Source: CAJBLF01 sp964430205 (GTDB taxonomy: Bacteria; Patescibacteriota; Gracilibacteria; Absconditabacterales; Absconditicoccaceae). Taken from it: a stretch of DNA of 64,000 nt. Positions 1 to 8,933 of the stretch are shown here, in pieces. The position numbers and the translations under genes are program-made. Numbering within the stretch: the stretch's first letter is position 1; each line of letters starts with the position of its first letter. Under the pieces are notes generated by a model that saw only the letters and a program-made list of their open reading frames with translations, was not told the origin of the DNA and made no database searches. The stretch is taken from NCBI GenBank assembly GCA_964430205.1, contig CAYSER010000003.1, positions 6,523 through 70,522 of the forward strand. Reading direction: 5' to 3'.

Positions 1-507
1 CTTGAGTTGTTCATAGAGTTGTAATTGTTTTCTATAAAGATTATGGAGTTGTATTATGCGTTGCTGTTGTTCTTTTGGCGAGATATATACTTCAAATTCT
101 TCTAGTACTTGCTTAGGGATAGATTGTATTGTCCCTCCAGAAAAGCTATTTTTGAAGTAACTGGTTTCCTGTGATTCATTAATGAGTATCACCAGATATT
201 CAGGGAGAATATTTGTATCTTTCAATCTTATAACAAAGAATGTAGATGATGCTACACAAGGTCAATATGACTCTTTATAGACTACTGCAAAATTTCTTGT
301 TCATTTAGCAGAGAAGAGAATATCTCAGTCTTTGAGTATTTGTCTCTCTTGGATATTATCATATCACATATCAGGAATTAATTTTTCTTTTGGATTTCAG
401 AAATTATCAAAATATTTTGCTTGAAGATAAACAATATCTTCTCATTTATCGGGACGAAGATACCATCAGCTTTGTATGTCTGCTATGTTCTTTAATCGCT
501 TTTTCAC
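1..507 (-). CDS. hsdS: Type I restriction-modification specificity subunit (HsdS-like), C-terminal end beyond the window
   Basis: With UGA as glycine the frame is open from a GTG at 505-507 to the window edge. It begins VKKRLKNIADIQSGWYLRP and continues through a target-recognition-like region with a typical 'GDILFSAKGT' stretch, then 'SIPKQVLEEFEVYISPKEQQ', followed by a helix rich in Q, L and K. This order (N-terminal recognition domain, the L-x-x-F/I-x-V-x-x-P-x-x-x-Q-Q motif, then a conserved helix) is that of HsdS subunits, which choose the DNA site for type I restriction and methylation. An in-frame TAA lies just upstream of the start. The region is AT-rich compared with the genes that follow, which fits horizontal transfer. 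The hsdM and hsdR partners would lie outside the window. Confidence 0.75.
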
Positions 508-682
508 GATTCTTTTACTTAGTGAATAAATCAGTTATTTTTGGTAGTATAAGAAAAAGAAATTAAAAAGCAAGAGATTTTTTAATTTTTTTCTTAGTAG
601 ACAATCTACGAATATTGTTAGATATTTTTACTATGTAAGGAATTTTAGCTTATAATTGTGAGATTTACGTAAATATAGTCAG

Positions 683-1996
683 TTAAATGGTAGATATTTT
701 TGAAATATACCTCGCTGCGTAATAGATTAACATACTCTGCAACCCCACATACACCAACACCAAGAAGAAGATCAGCTGACCTGGGAGCTCCGTAGACATC
801 AGAAGCACGACGTTGACGACCATGGCTGCGATGCTCGCGATGATCCGATAGATGTAGTCCGTCCTGCTGAAGATCTTGGCCAATATCGGCACCTTGTGCG
901 CGTAGAAGATCATCGTAGACATATAGACATTCCGAGCGATCCCTCGGCCGACCACTGCGCCTGCATCGCCGTTGAAATACGAGAAGAGGCTCACGTAGAT
1001 CGCGAACGTGATGACGAGGAAGACCACGAGGTTCTGGATGATACTATTGTATCCCACTTTCTTGAGCAAGAGGACGTTGGTGACGAACGAACAGATAGCC
1101 ACCCGATAGAAGAGATGGCTCAGGCCGACGAAGGCGCTGATATGCGTGATGTAATAGACGATAAGCGCAAGGATCAGGACGATATTGAAGAGCTCCAAGA
1201 GTTGCTTGGTCCGGGAGGGCATGGCGACAAGGAATGCATGAATAGCTTCCATGGTCTTGGAGGTGAAATAGTGCTTGGGCGCGCCGGTGATCCTTTCGCC
1301 TGCGAGGATACGCCTGACGGAGATCTCCTTCTGTTTATCCTGGGAAGGCGGGTTGAACTGGATCAGCTTATAAATGAAATAGTAGAGTCCGGTGAGGATG
1401 AGTGCGTTGATTGCCAGAGCGATATAGATGTTGGCAACTTGGTCGAAGACCACGAAGAAGATCGTGCCGAGCGTCAGGATGGCGAGCTTGTATCGCAGGT
1501 AGTGCTCGGTCTCAGCGTACTGTCCGAGAATGAAGATCATGAACGCGATAACGCCTAGGTGCAGCACCCGCAGCATCATGAAAACGTTGAAGAACACAAG
1601 CCGTCAACCGAGTGCGAGCGATATGATGAGCAGAAAGAGTATACAGAAGTAGTAGCCTATCTGGAAGACGGACTTGCCGTCCTGGTACGGGATGAGATAC
1701 GAGAGCATCCGCATGACGAGGTTAAGCGTCAGCAGTCAGAGCGCGGTGACGGTCAGGTCCATACCGAAGAAATCGAGCATGCCGACCAAGCCCGCGAGGA
1801 TGATGATCCGAGCGATGTAGAGTGCGTAGCGTTCGAGGACTTCCTTGCCCTTGAGCTTGATGGTCTGCGTCACACCGTAGTAGCCGAAGAATATCCCGAG
1901 GAAGATCAACGGGATGAACGAGATATATCGGAGGCCGAGCCCGTAGAAGAATAGGATGAAGCCGAGAGTGACTACTGAGAGGAGTAAGAGAGGCAT
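683..1996 (-). CDS. Polytopic membrane protein of unknown function (437 aa)
   Basis: Two open stretches (1996-1736 and 1597-683) lie in one frame and join through in-frame UGA codons, giving 437 residues from ATG 1996 to TAA 683. The product is strongly hydrophobic, with about ten predicted membrane segments. Examples are 'FIPLIFLGIFFGYYGV' near the N terminus, 'IIILAGLVGMLDFFG', and a last segment with 'IFFLVLVYVGLQSMLIYYA'. No family signature was recognised. It is followed upstream on the same strand by another membrane-tethered protein (2182-3324), so the two may be co-expressed. The opposite strand carries long acidic open frames, which are shadows of this gene. Confidence 0.7.
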
Positions 1997-2123
1997 ACTA
2001 CGCTACGAAGAACTAAAATACCTAGGGAGGAGGTATCCGCCGATGCGGATGGAGGGTTTGTATCCCCGGCACTATCACTTACTTATATTTTTTTATCTTA
2101 TCTTATTTTTCTTTCAAACCTCT

Positions 2124-2160
2124 ACCCGGCCTGCCGGGTCCCTTCTCCTTGTCAGGAGAC
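2124..2160. repeat. GC-rich hairpins in the intergenic gap
   Basis: Two adjacent inverted repeats are visible: ACCCGGC-ct-GCCGGGT (2124-2139) and TCTCC-ttgtca-GGAGA close behind. They lie between two minus-strand genes in an otherwise AT-rich gap and resemble the GC-rich palindromes seen elsewhere in this genome (5280-5330, 6790-6950). No T-run follows, so a terminator is not supported. Confidence 0.4.
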
Positions 2161-2181
2161 CCTCATTATGGAGCAATTCGA

Positions 2182-3324
2182 CTACAACGCGAAGTTCGAG
2201 GTCATCACTCGCATGATGAGGTAGTGAGCGAGGATGGCGAGGAGGATCAGGAAGATAAGCCTGGGGATATTCCTTTTTTTCCGGAGATTAGCGAAAAAAG
2301 CGACCAATCCTCGGATACCGATGGTGATCAATGCGTAAGCGAGCCCGAGTCCTGCTGAGGTGATGAGGAAGATCTGGTTGATCATCGTGGTGACGCCGAG
2401 CAACGTGACGAGGATGAGCAGAGTGAACTCGGTGATGTCGACGAGGTTGTAGAGTATGCTTGCTGGGTCCTTGACCTTGTGGATGAATTCTTTCTGGAGG
2501 AGCTTCCGGTAGACCGCCGGTTCGCCGAAGACCTTGTAGTCCTGGTTCCTGAGCGGTATGTTTGCATGGAGCTCTTTGAGGATCTGGGTGTACTGCATCC
2601 TCTCCAGCTCGTGCTCGATCTCCATATCGGTGATAATGCTGTCCTTGTCGATGGGGTTGGCGAGCTGCTTCTGGCTCTCGTATCGAGTATTGTCGATGTC
2701 CTCGAGGATATCGAAGAGTTGCTCGACAAGATCCTTCACGGTCTCGACATTGGTGCCCATACGGAGTTTCTTGAGCTCTTCGGTCATATTCTTGATCTTG
2801 TTCATGGCGAGAATGGGGATCTGCCCGGTCGCTCTCTTGACAGAGGTGTCGATCTTCTCGAATACCTTGGCGAGGATCTTCTTGGCTTCCTGCATCTGCG
2901 CATCAGTATAGAGCTTTTTCTGCTGTGCCTGCCTCTTCTCGGCGAGCGCCTTCTCGGCAGCCTTTTTGACCTCCTCATCGGCCTTGGATTTGGCGATGAT
3001 CTCGACTATCCTGGATGGTTCGAGCGGGTTGGCGTAACTATTGATGGTGACGAGATCGAATCCGACAGACGTAAAAAAATCGGATGCCTTCTGGACGTCG
3101 TCAAACTTTGTCACGATGTCCACATCTTCCAGATTCCGTTTAATGGTGAAATAGATATCTCAGAACTCCTTGTGCTCTTGGGTAAATTCGTTGATCGAAA
3201 GGACGATGATGTTATGCTGCTCCAAGATATTCCTTGCTAGCGGCAGTGCGTCCACGCAGACCAATATGTCGACAGCTATTTTCTCCTCTTTCTCTTGTCT
3301 GATACCGTTTACGCTGAATGTCAT
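2182..3324 (-). CDS. Hypothetical protein with C-terminal membrane segments (380 aa)
   Basis: Reading back through an in-frame UGA near 3160 extends the frame to ATG 3324; an in-frame TAA lies further upstream. The first ~270 residues are soluble. They start with a small alpha/beta-looking part ('EEKIAVDILVCVDALPLAR', then 'NIIVLSINEF'), followed by a Lys/Glu/Ala-rich coiled-coil region ('KAAEKALAEKRQAQQKKLY'). The C terminus has three hydrophobic segments around 'FTLLILVTLLGVTTMINQI', 'GLGLAYALITIGIRGLVAF' and 'LIFLILLAILAHYLIM'. The 'VDILVCVDALPLARN' start is reminiscent of von Willebrand A-like beta strands, but no MIDAS motif is complete. It ends with TAG. Function unknown; probably a membrane-associated partner of the neighbouring membrane protein. 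Confidence 0.7.
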
Positions 3325-3555
3325 CACAAAAATATCAGGTAAAAAGCCAATACTTTGGCTTATTATGCGCTTTTATATTGAATTTTCAAAAAAAATCAAT
3401 ATAAGAGGCCTGGTAAAAACAACCAATTTACCCATTATTGTATGGAAGATTTCTAAACAGAAATATTAATCTCATCATCACACTCAAGGACAGAACGGTG
3501 ACCATGTCCTTTTTTCTTCTGCTGAATTTTACCCGTACGCGAATACCCTCAGATG

Positions 3556-3774
3556 AACGATTGAGCGCACAAGGATTGTCCATGCGAATGATATCCTGAA
3601 GAGATCAAGGAACAGATCCGTAAACGCCGCTTCCAGAAAGAGGATTACGAAAACATGCTCTATGATCTTCTGAGGTGCGGAGACCTCTCGCAAGCCGATT
3701 ACGACAAGATGAAAGCACAATCCAAGGCGTCGTTCGAGAAGTTCACGGAAGGGATGAAACAATTTAAAATTTAA
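3556..3774 (+). CDS. Small hypothetical protein (72 aa)
   Basis: From ATG 3556 the UGA=Gly frame runs through 'MNDGAHKDCPCEGYPEEIKE' and a basic/acidic helical region ('EDYENMLYDLLRCGDLSQAD', 'YDKMKAQSKASFEKFTEGMK') to TAA 3772. Codon use and composition look like the neighbouring real genes, and the stop falls right where the AATTTAGA-type repeat begins. The frame stays open upstream to about 3457, but no ATG or GTG is present there, so the true start is uncertain. No family recognised. Confidence 0.5.
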
Positions 3775-3873
3775 AATTTAGAATTTAGAAACAATTTCAA
3801 TTTAGAATTTAGAAATCAGAATTTAGAAATTATCGTTTCATCGTTTAGTCGTTTTAACGTTTAATCGTTTGTC
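3764..3873. repeat. AATTTAGA / CGTTTAGTCGTTT word repeats
   Basis: The gap between two genes is built from two degenerate words. First come copies of AATTTAGAATTTAGAA with single-base variants, then CGTTT-A/T-GTCGTTT copies reaching to within a few bases of the next ATG. The same words recur in most intergenic gaps of the window in either orientation. Confidence 0.8.
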
Positions 3874-4716
3874 ATGAAAAAACTTTTCCGGACATTGATC
3901 ATTATCCTGCTGCTTCTCGGCGGAGGATTCATGTTCGTGCTCAAAAACCCTTCATTTCCGCTTTCTACCCAAATCCTGGATGCGATAGGGATCTCCACTA
4001 AGCAGGATACGCTCAGCACGGGAAAGGAGATAGACCTCAAGGACTGCGTCAGCTACTTCGATGGCTGCAACACCTGCACGGTCTCCGGCGGTACGATCGT
4101 CGGATGCACCGAGACGGCGTGCACGACCTTCCAAGAGCCGAAATGCCTGCAATATACTTCAGGAACCAGGGATCAGGGATCAGGGATAGATCTCTCTACC
4201 TGTAAACATTACTTCGATGGCTGCAATACCTGCAGCGTCGGCGATAACGGCCAGACCGCATGTACCCTGATGTACTGCGAGACCCCAGGACAACCGAAAT
4301 GCTTAGATAACGAAATCAGTAACCAGGGACAAGGGACCAGTGCTGGAGTAGCGAATCCCGCATCCGTCAAATGTGAACAGGACGGCGGCACCTTAGCTAT
4401 CCAAAAAGACGCTAGCGGCGGAGAATACGGCATGTGCACGTTCCGCGATGGAACAGTTTGCGAGGAACGGGCATACTTTAGAGGCGAATGCACCAGGAAA
4501 GATGGCACTGCCCAAGTCAACGGCGGATCCAGTCCAAGCAATCCATGAGAGGACGCAACCGTCTGCACCATGGAATATGCACCGGTCTGCGCAAGCGTCC
4601 AAGTGCAATGCATCAAAGCGCCATGTCATCCGATCCAACAGACCTTCGGCAACAGATGCCAAATGAACGCTAACAAGCTCGCAACCTTCCTGTATGAGGG
4701 AGAATGCACTAAATAA
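3874..4716 (+). CDS. Secreted DUF333 / Kazal-type inhibitor-like cysteine-rich protein (280 aa)
   Basis: Starts MKKLFRTLIIILLLLGGG, a signal anchor. Two cysteine-rich repeats follow, each with 'YFDGCNTC' and a closing 'PKC' (about residues 60-95 and 108-140). Next comes a DUF333-type module ('CEQDGGTLAIQKDASGGEYG' through 'EERAYFRGEC'). After an in-frame UGA there is a Kazal-like domain with the spacing C-x3-YAPVC, N-x-C and a final GEC. Kazal domains bind and inhibit serine proteases, so this may be a secreted protease inhibitor. It is notable that a giant subtilase is encoded at 25.5-29.2 kb. Short linkers around 4163-4190 and 4320-4336 are made of the CAGGGATCAGGGA word that also fills intergenic gaps. 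Stops with TAA. Paralogous in its DUF333-like part to the next gene. Confidence 0.8.
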
Positions 4717-4717
4717 C

Positions 4718-4835
4718 ATTCCGGATACCAACGTACAAAACCTCATTCCGGCGTTAAGTCTTGCAGCCGGAATCCAGGTTGCTTTGTATAGATTCCGGCC
4801 GCAATCCGGTGCGCCGGAATGAGGTACGCCGGAAT
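4718..4835. repeat. ATTCCGG palindromic repeat cluster
   Basis: Six copies of ATTCCGG or its complement CCGGAAT lie in alternating orientation, including cattccggcg (4745 region) against cgccggaatga (4812 region). They can fold into nested hairpins. The CATTCCGGCG...GCCGGAATCC layout matches a REP-like palindrome seen in many unrelated bacterial genomes. It lies between two small secreted-protein genes. Confidence 0.7.
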
Positions 4836-4866
4836 ATCCAACTTTTTAGTCGTTTAGTCGTCTATC

Positions 4867-5250
4867 ATGAAAAAGCTTTTCCGACCTTCAATCGTCATCA
4901 TCGTCGCAGCCGCGTTATTCGTGGCATACATGGAATATTTCCACAAAGCTCCACAACCGGATATCGACATCAATAGCGCTGAAGCGCAATATTGCGTTGC
5001 ACAGAGCGGTGCCATCGTCTTTGAAGGACAAATCGGCAAATGCTATCTGCGCGACGGCACCAAGTGCAAACTCAAGGCGTTCATGGAGGGTAGCTGTGCG
5101 TCTCCATCAGCAGTAAACACTACTCAGAACGCTTCCGTCTCTTCCGGAACGGCCACAGGCGAAACCGCTACGGGAATCACGGAGACCGCTATCAAGACTA
5201 CCGCTACTGGCGCTGACAGCAAGACAACATCGACAGGAGACAAGAAGTAA
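4867..5250 (+). CDS. Small secreted protein with one DUF333-like module (127 aa)
   Basis: MKKLFRPSIVIIVAAALFVA is a signal anchor nearly identical in its start to that of the preceding gene. A short module follows with 'YCVAQSGAIVFEGQIGKCYL' and 'RDGTKCKLKAFMEGSC', which has the C-x-C spacing and GxC ending of DUF333 domains. The C-terminal ~45 residues are a Ser/Thr/Gly-rich low-complexity tail ending KTTSTGDKK, probably a flexible extracytoplasmic linker. Single open frame, TAA stop. Likely exported by the general secretory pathway. The direct neighbourhood with the DUF333/Kazal protein suggests duplication of a small secreted module. Confidence 0.75.
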   Translation: MKKLFRPSIVIIVAAALFVAYMEYFHKAPQPDIDINSAEAQYCVAQSGAIVFEGQIGKCYLRDGTKCKLKAFMEGSCASPSAVNTTQNASVSSGTATGETATGITETAIKTTATGADSKTTSTGDKK

Positions 5251-5355
5251 CACCAAGTAAGAGGAATATATCCACTAGAAGCTCCCCTGTTAGGGGGAGA
5301 AACAAAAGAGGGGGTTGAATCCCCGGCTAAAGCTCTTTATACCTTTTATGAATAC

Positions 5356-6789
5356 ATGGAACAGATTATCTGACATTCATTCCTCGACCAATACTTCGAC
5401 GAACAGACGATGTCCTTCCACGCCAAGGAATGATGCCGCATCCTCAGGAAGAAATGAACCCCTGGCAATCGGAAACCCGTGGTCGACGATAAGTCGATGA
5501 GCAAGGAAGAGATGAAGGACTTCATCGATAACATATACAAAGAGGTAGAGACCAGGGAAGACAGCGTCATGGAGATCGACAGATCCCTCTCCAAGGTGCT
5601 GCAACTCGGTCCGTACAGGATCGTCATCGTCCATCCGCCATTGTCGGACGGGCTCGAGATCACCATCGTCAAACCGATCAAGAAGCTGACCATAGAGGAT
5701 TATGACCTGGACAAGGAAATATTCGATATGCTCAGGAATCAGGCCAAAGGTATCTTGATCTCCGGATCGCCCGGCAGCGGAAAGACTACCTTCGCTCAAG
5801 CACTCATCGACCTCTACCACAAAGACGATAAGATCATCAAGACCATCGAGTCGCCTCGCGACCTGCTCGTCTCCGACGATATCGTGCAATATAGCTTCAC
5901 GTACGGGACCCATGATGAAGTAAGGGATATCCTCTTGCTCTCCAGACCCGACTACACCGTCTACGACGAGGTGAGAAATAAATCCGATTTCGAATTGTAC
6001 AAGGACTTGAGACTGACAGGAATAGGATTGGTCGGAGTCATCCATGCGACCAGAGCCGTAGATAGCATCCAAAGATTCTTGTGAACGATCGAGATGGGTA
6101 TCATCCCGCAAGTCATCGATACCGTCATCTACATAGATAAGGGAGTCATCCAAGAGATCTATACTCTCCAACTCACCGTCAAGGTACCAGAAGGCATGGA
6201 ATCCGAAGACCTCGCAAGACCGGTCATCGTCGTCACCAGCTTCATGACCAAGAACGTCGAATACGAGATCTACACGTTCGGAGAACAGATCGTCGTGATG
6301 CCATTATCAGGGATGAGTGACGAGTGATGAGTGACGAGCAAAGGGAAAACAGCTATCTCAGACTATGCGAAGCATACCATCACCCAGAAATTGCAGCAGC
6401 TCTTACCCTGCGACTTCCTCATCAAGATCAAAGGATCCTCTACCCTGGACCTGTATGTGCCGGAAGATGCCAAAGGCCGTATCATCGGCAAGGCCGGAGC
6501 GAATATCACCAACCTGGAAAAAGATATGAAACTCAAGATCAACCTCAGGAGCTTCGACGAATTGCCGCTCCTAGACGTCAAGACCCAAATCCATGCCCAG
6601 AAGAAGAATACTTCAGCGGAGATCCTCTTCCCGATGGAATATGCTAACCAGACGATCTGTTTCCTCGTCGAAGACGAGATCGCCTACTTCACGGCGGATG
6701 CGCGCGGCCAAGTCACCATCAAGAACAAGGAGCTCGCGAAACTGATCTTCAGGAAAGGCTTCGTGATCGTGGATACTAATAAACTATAA
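5356..6789 (+). CDS. PilT-type ATPase with KH domain, COG1855-like, lacking the PIN domain (477 aa)
   Basis: Three open stretches in one frame join through UGA codons. The order is an N-terminal linker ('YFDEQTMSFHAKEG'), a 'QLGPYRIVIVHPPLSDGLEI' region, a P-loop GSPGSGKT (G137-K143), 'ESPRDLLVSDDIVQYSF', 'LLLSRPDYTVYDEVRNKSDF' (Walker B region) and 'GVIHATRAVDSIQRF'. A C-terminal KH RNA-binding domain follows with 'RIIGKAGANI' (GKAG loop at residues 378-381). This matches the archaeal PIN-ATPase-KH family (COG1855) almost step for step, but archaeal members begin with a PIN nuclease domain that is absent here. The frame is open upstream to the previous gene's TAA with no PIN-like sequence. 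Start chosen at the first ATG. Probable RNA-linked ATPase; substrate unknown. Confidence 0.85.
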
Positions 6790-6950
6790 CTCCCCCTTTT
6801 GTGACATCGTCAAACCCTCCTTCGTTCCTCCCAATCCTCCACCACTTTCGTGGTTCCCCTCCTTTATCAAGGAGGTAAGGGAGGTCCTAAGTAACAGCGG
6901 TCCCCTGAGAAGGGGAAGGGTCCCCGTGCGGGGTAGGGGTTTGCTAAAAA
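6790..6950. repeat. CCCCTCC/GGAGGGG palindromic repeat
   Basis: The intergenic stretch contains repeated C-runs facing G-runs (for example cccctcctttatcaaggagg and tcccctgagaagggga, with a following gtccccgtgcgggg). They form several stable stems. A shorter relative occurs at 5281-5330 (ctcccctgttagggggag). No T-run directly follows, so it looks like a dispersed palindromic repeat and not a simple terminator. Confidence 0.6.
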
Positions 6951-6991
6951 AAATTAAGATAAGTTTTTTTACCTCACTTAGTGAACATAGT

Positions 6992-8395
6992 ATGAACAAT
7001 TTCCATTTCGCAAAGATCATCGCCGGCGTAGGACCGACATTAGCCAAAGAGACCGTACTCTCCAAGGTCATCAATATGGTCGATATCTTCAGGATCTCGC
7101 TATCCGGTGGATTCGATGATAACAACAAGAAATATATCGACACGATCATGAAGCTCGACAACAGCAAGACCATCATGATGGAAACCAGAGGTGCGGACAT
7201 CAGGATCAAGAACGTCATGGACATCAAGGTAAAAGCGAGACAGGTCATCGAGATCGAATACAGCGAATACGCACAGGAACACGATAAGAAGATTTTTGTC
7301 GATGCACCGTTCCTCAAAGAGCTCAAGGTCGGCCAGCTCATCAAGTTCCAGCAAAGCGGCGTCGTGATCAAGATCAAGTCCAATAAGGAAGTGACCATGT
7401 GTGAAGTGGTCGAATGAGGATGGATCATCCAGTTCGATAAGGTATTTTTCCATAATTATGATCTTGATCTTCCATTCTTGGGCGAAAGAGAGAAGAAGGA
7501 TATTCTCCGGTGATTGGAATACGGCGTCCATATCTTGGCACCATCGCTCGTCAAAACCAGTGAAGATATCGTGGAGCTCAAACAGTTCCTCGCGACTAGG
7601 AATGCGGACAAGATGAAGATCATCGCAAAGATAGAGACGGAAGAAGCACTTAAGAACATCGATGACATCTTGGACATCTCCGATGGACTGATCCTCGTCT
7701 TCGATAAGATCGAGAAACCGATGAAAGCGATGAAGCTCACCGAAGAGTTGCTCATCAAGAAATGCAAGACGATCGGGAAACCTGTCATCGTGACCTTCGT
7801 AGGCAAATTCGAGAAAAACAACTATCATCTCATCAACGAAACGCAGCTCAAGAGATTCTCCAACCGAGCCGCAGATGCGTATATGCTCGATACTTTGCTG
7901 CAGGAGGACGATCCGCTCAAGGTCATCACTGAGCTCTCTGACGAACTCGATACCTTGGAACTCAAGACCGGCGCTCATGAGCTCACGCGTTTCTATGCTA
8001 ACAACGAATATCTGGTCAGGGACTACATTCTCTATAATGCGCACAGGGCGACCCAGGAAGTCGATGTAAGAGCGCTCGTGCTCTATACTGAGAATGGCTA
8101 CTCCGCAAGTAGGCTCTCCAGCCTCAAACCGAAGGTGCCTATCATCGCCTTCACCAAGATCGATGAGAACTACAGATACCTCAACATGCTCCGAGGCGTC
8201 AGGGGCTACAAGATCTCGCAATCATTCAGCTACGAGAATCTCAAGAGAATCGGAAAAGAGATGATCAGGATTATCTTTAAGGGCAATATCTCCCTCGACG
8301 ACAAGATCATCATCGTCCAAGCCAACGAGAATATCACGGATGAGAAGACCGGTATGATCAATGGATTGGAATTGTATAAATTCAAGAATATATAA
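6992..8395 (+). CDS. Divergent pyruvate kinase homologue, probably catalytically altered (467 aa)
   Basis: Two open stretches join through UGA codons at 7415 and 7508. The pyruvate kinase plan is visible: 'KIIAGVGPTLAKETVLSKVI' at the start, 'ADIRIKN' and a B-domain-like part. Next come 'LPFLGEREKKDILRGLEYGV' and 'KIIAKIETEEALKNIDDIL', which carries the conserved catalytic Lys and metal-binding Glu. The C domain has 'ENGYSASRLSSLKPKVPI'. Two core motifs are lost. The 'N/R-F-S-H-G' loop reads RISLSGG, and the phosphate/metal loop MVARGDLG is replaced by 'LILVFDKIEK', removing the usual Arg-Gly-Asp. It may be inactive or have a different substrate. Length is typical of the family. Confidence 0.75.
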
Positions 8396-8515
8396 CCATA
8401 AGACGGGATACTAATGAGACGGGAGAGACGGATTGAGACGGGAGAATTGAGAATTGAGAATTGAAAATTGAGAATTGAAAATTAAAAATTGAAAATTAAA
8501 CATGATATAAAGAGG

Positions 8516-8540
8516 AATCGGCTGGATGGCCGATTTTTTT
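8516..8540 (+). terminator. Rho-independent terminator after the pyruvate-kinase-like gene
   Basis: Stem AATCGGC (8516-8522), six-base loop, GCCGATT (8529-8535), then a run of T. An almost identical hairpin occurs on the minus strand at 32599-32618, including the leading agaggaatcgg. Confidence 0.85.
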
Positions 8541-8574
8541 CTTTTATCATCTGTATACGCCTCTGTCATCCTGA

Positions 8575-8660
8575 ACAAACCTCTGTCATCCTGAACGACG
8601 TGAAGGATATAGTGATACCACTCTATTCTTCGACAGACTCAGAATGACACGTCTTTTTAT
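8575..8660. repeat. CATCCTGA...TTCGACAGACTCAGAATGACA inverted repeat
   Basis: Two copies of tctgtcatcctgaac lead into a stretch ending cttcgacagactcagaatgaca, whose complement is tgtcattctgagtctgtcgaag. The element has imperfect terminal inverted repeats. It is related to 14271-14346, which lies in reverse order and contains cgactacgctcaggatgaca. This is a dispersed palindromic element of the widespread 'CATTCTGAGCG' type. It lies upstream of the nrdD control region. Confidence 0.7.
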
Positions 8661-8792
8661 CGAAAAAAACGTTCTCTCCTCATCTTGTGATACTGTAGAT
8701 TGGACTATAAGATACGGTAGTCGATTTTGCACGATACAACCTATTTTTCGGCGATATTTTTTTAACGACTTTTCTCTTGCAAATACTCGATG

Positions 8793-8808
8793 ATACTATA
8801 TATAGTGC
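8793..8808. promoter_or_regulatory. Candidate NrdR box 1 upstream of nrdD
   Basis: The palindrome ACTATATATAGT at 8795-8806 fits the NrdR-box core (consensus acaCwATATaTwGtgt). NrdR represses ribonucleotide reductase genes when dATP/ATP is high. The site lies 130 bp upstream of the nrdD ATG. Confidence 0.6.
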
Positions 8809-8825
8809 CTACGAAATACATCATA

Positions 8826-8841
8826 CCACAATATCTTGTAT
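8826..8841. promoter_or_regulatory. Candidate NrdR box 2 upstream of nrdD
   Basis: ACAATATCTTGT at 8828-8839 is a second, less perfect NrdR-like palindrome. Its centre is 33 bp from the first, close to the three-helical-turn spacing normal for paired NrdR boxes. Confidence 0.5.
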
Positions 8842-8933
8842 ATTCTACATTGTTTCGCAAAATTGTAAATACTAAAAGAAACCAAAAAAAACTACCAAAT
8901 ATCCTTTTATCATATTAAGCGGAATTTGTAATT

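Noticed and set aside
896..1558. Long acidic plus-strand open frames (896-1558, 1559-1954, 2479-3240)
   Set aside because: They are antisense shadows of membrane-protein genes; the minus-strand frames join through UGA into proteins with clear membrane segments.
7100..8221. Minus-strand 373-codon frame opposite the pyruvate-kinase-like gene
   Set aside because: It is the complement of a gene with clear pyruvate kinase blocks, and has no family features itself.
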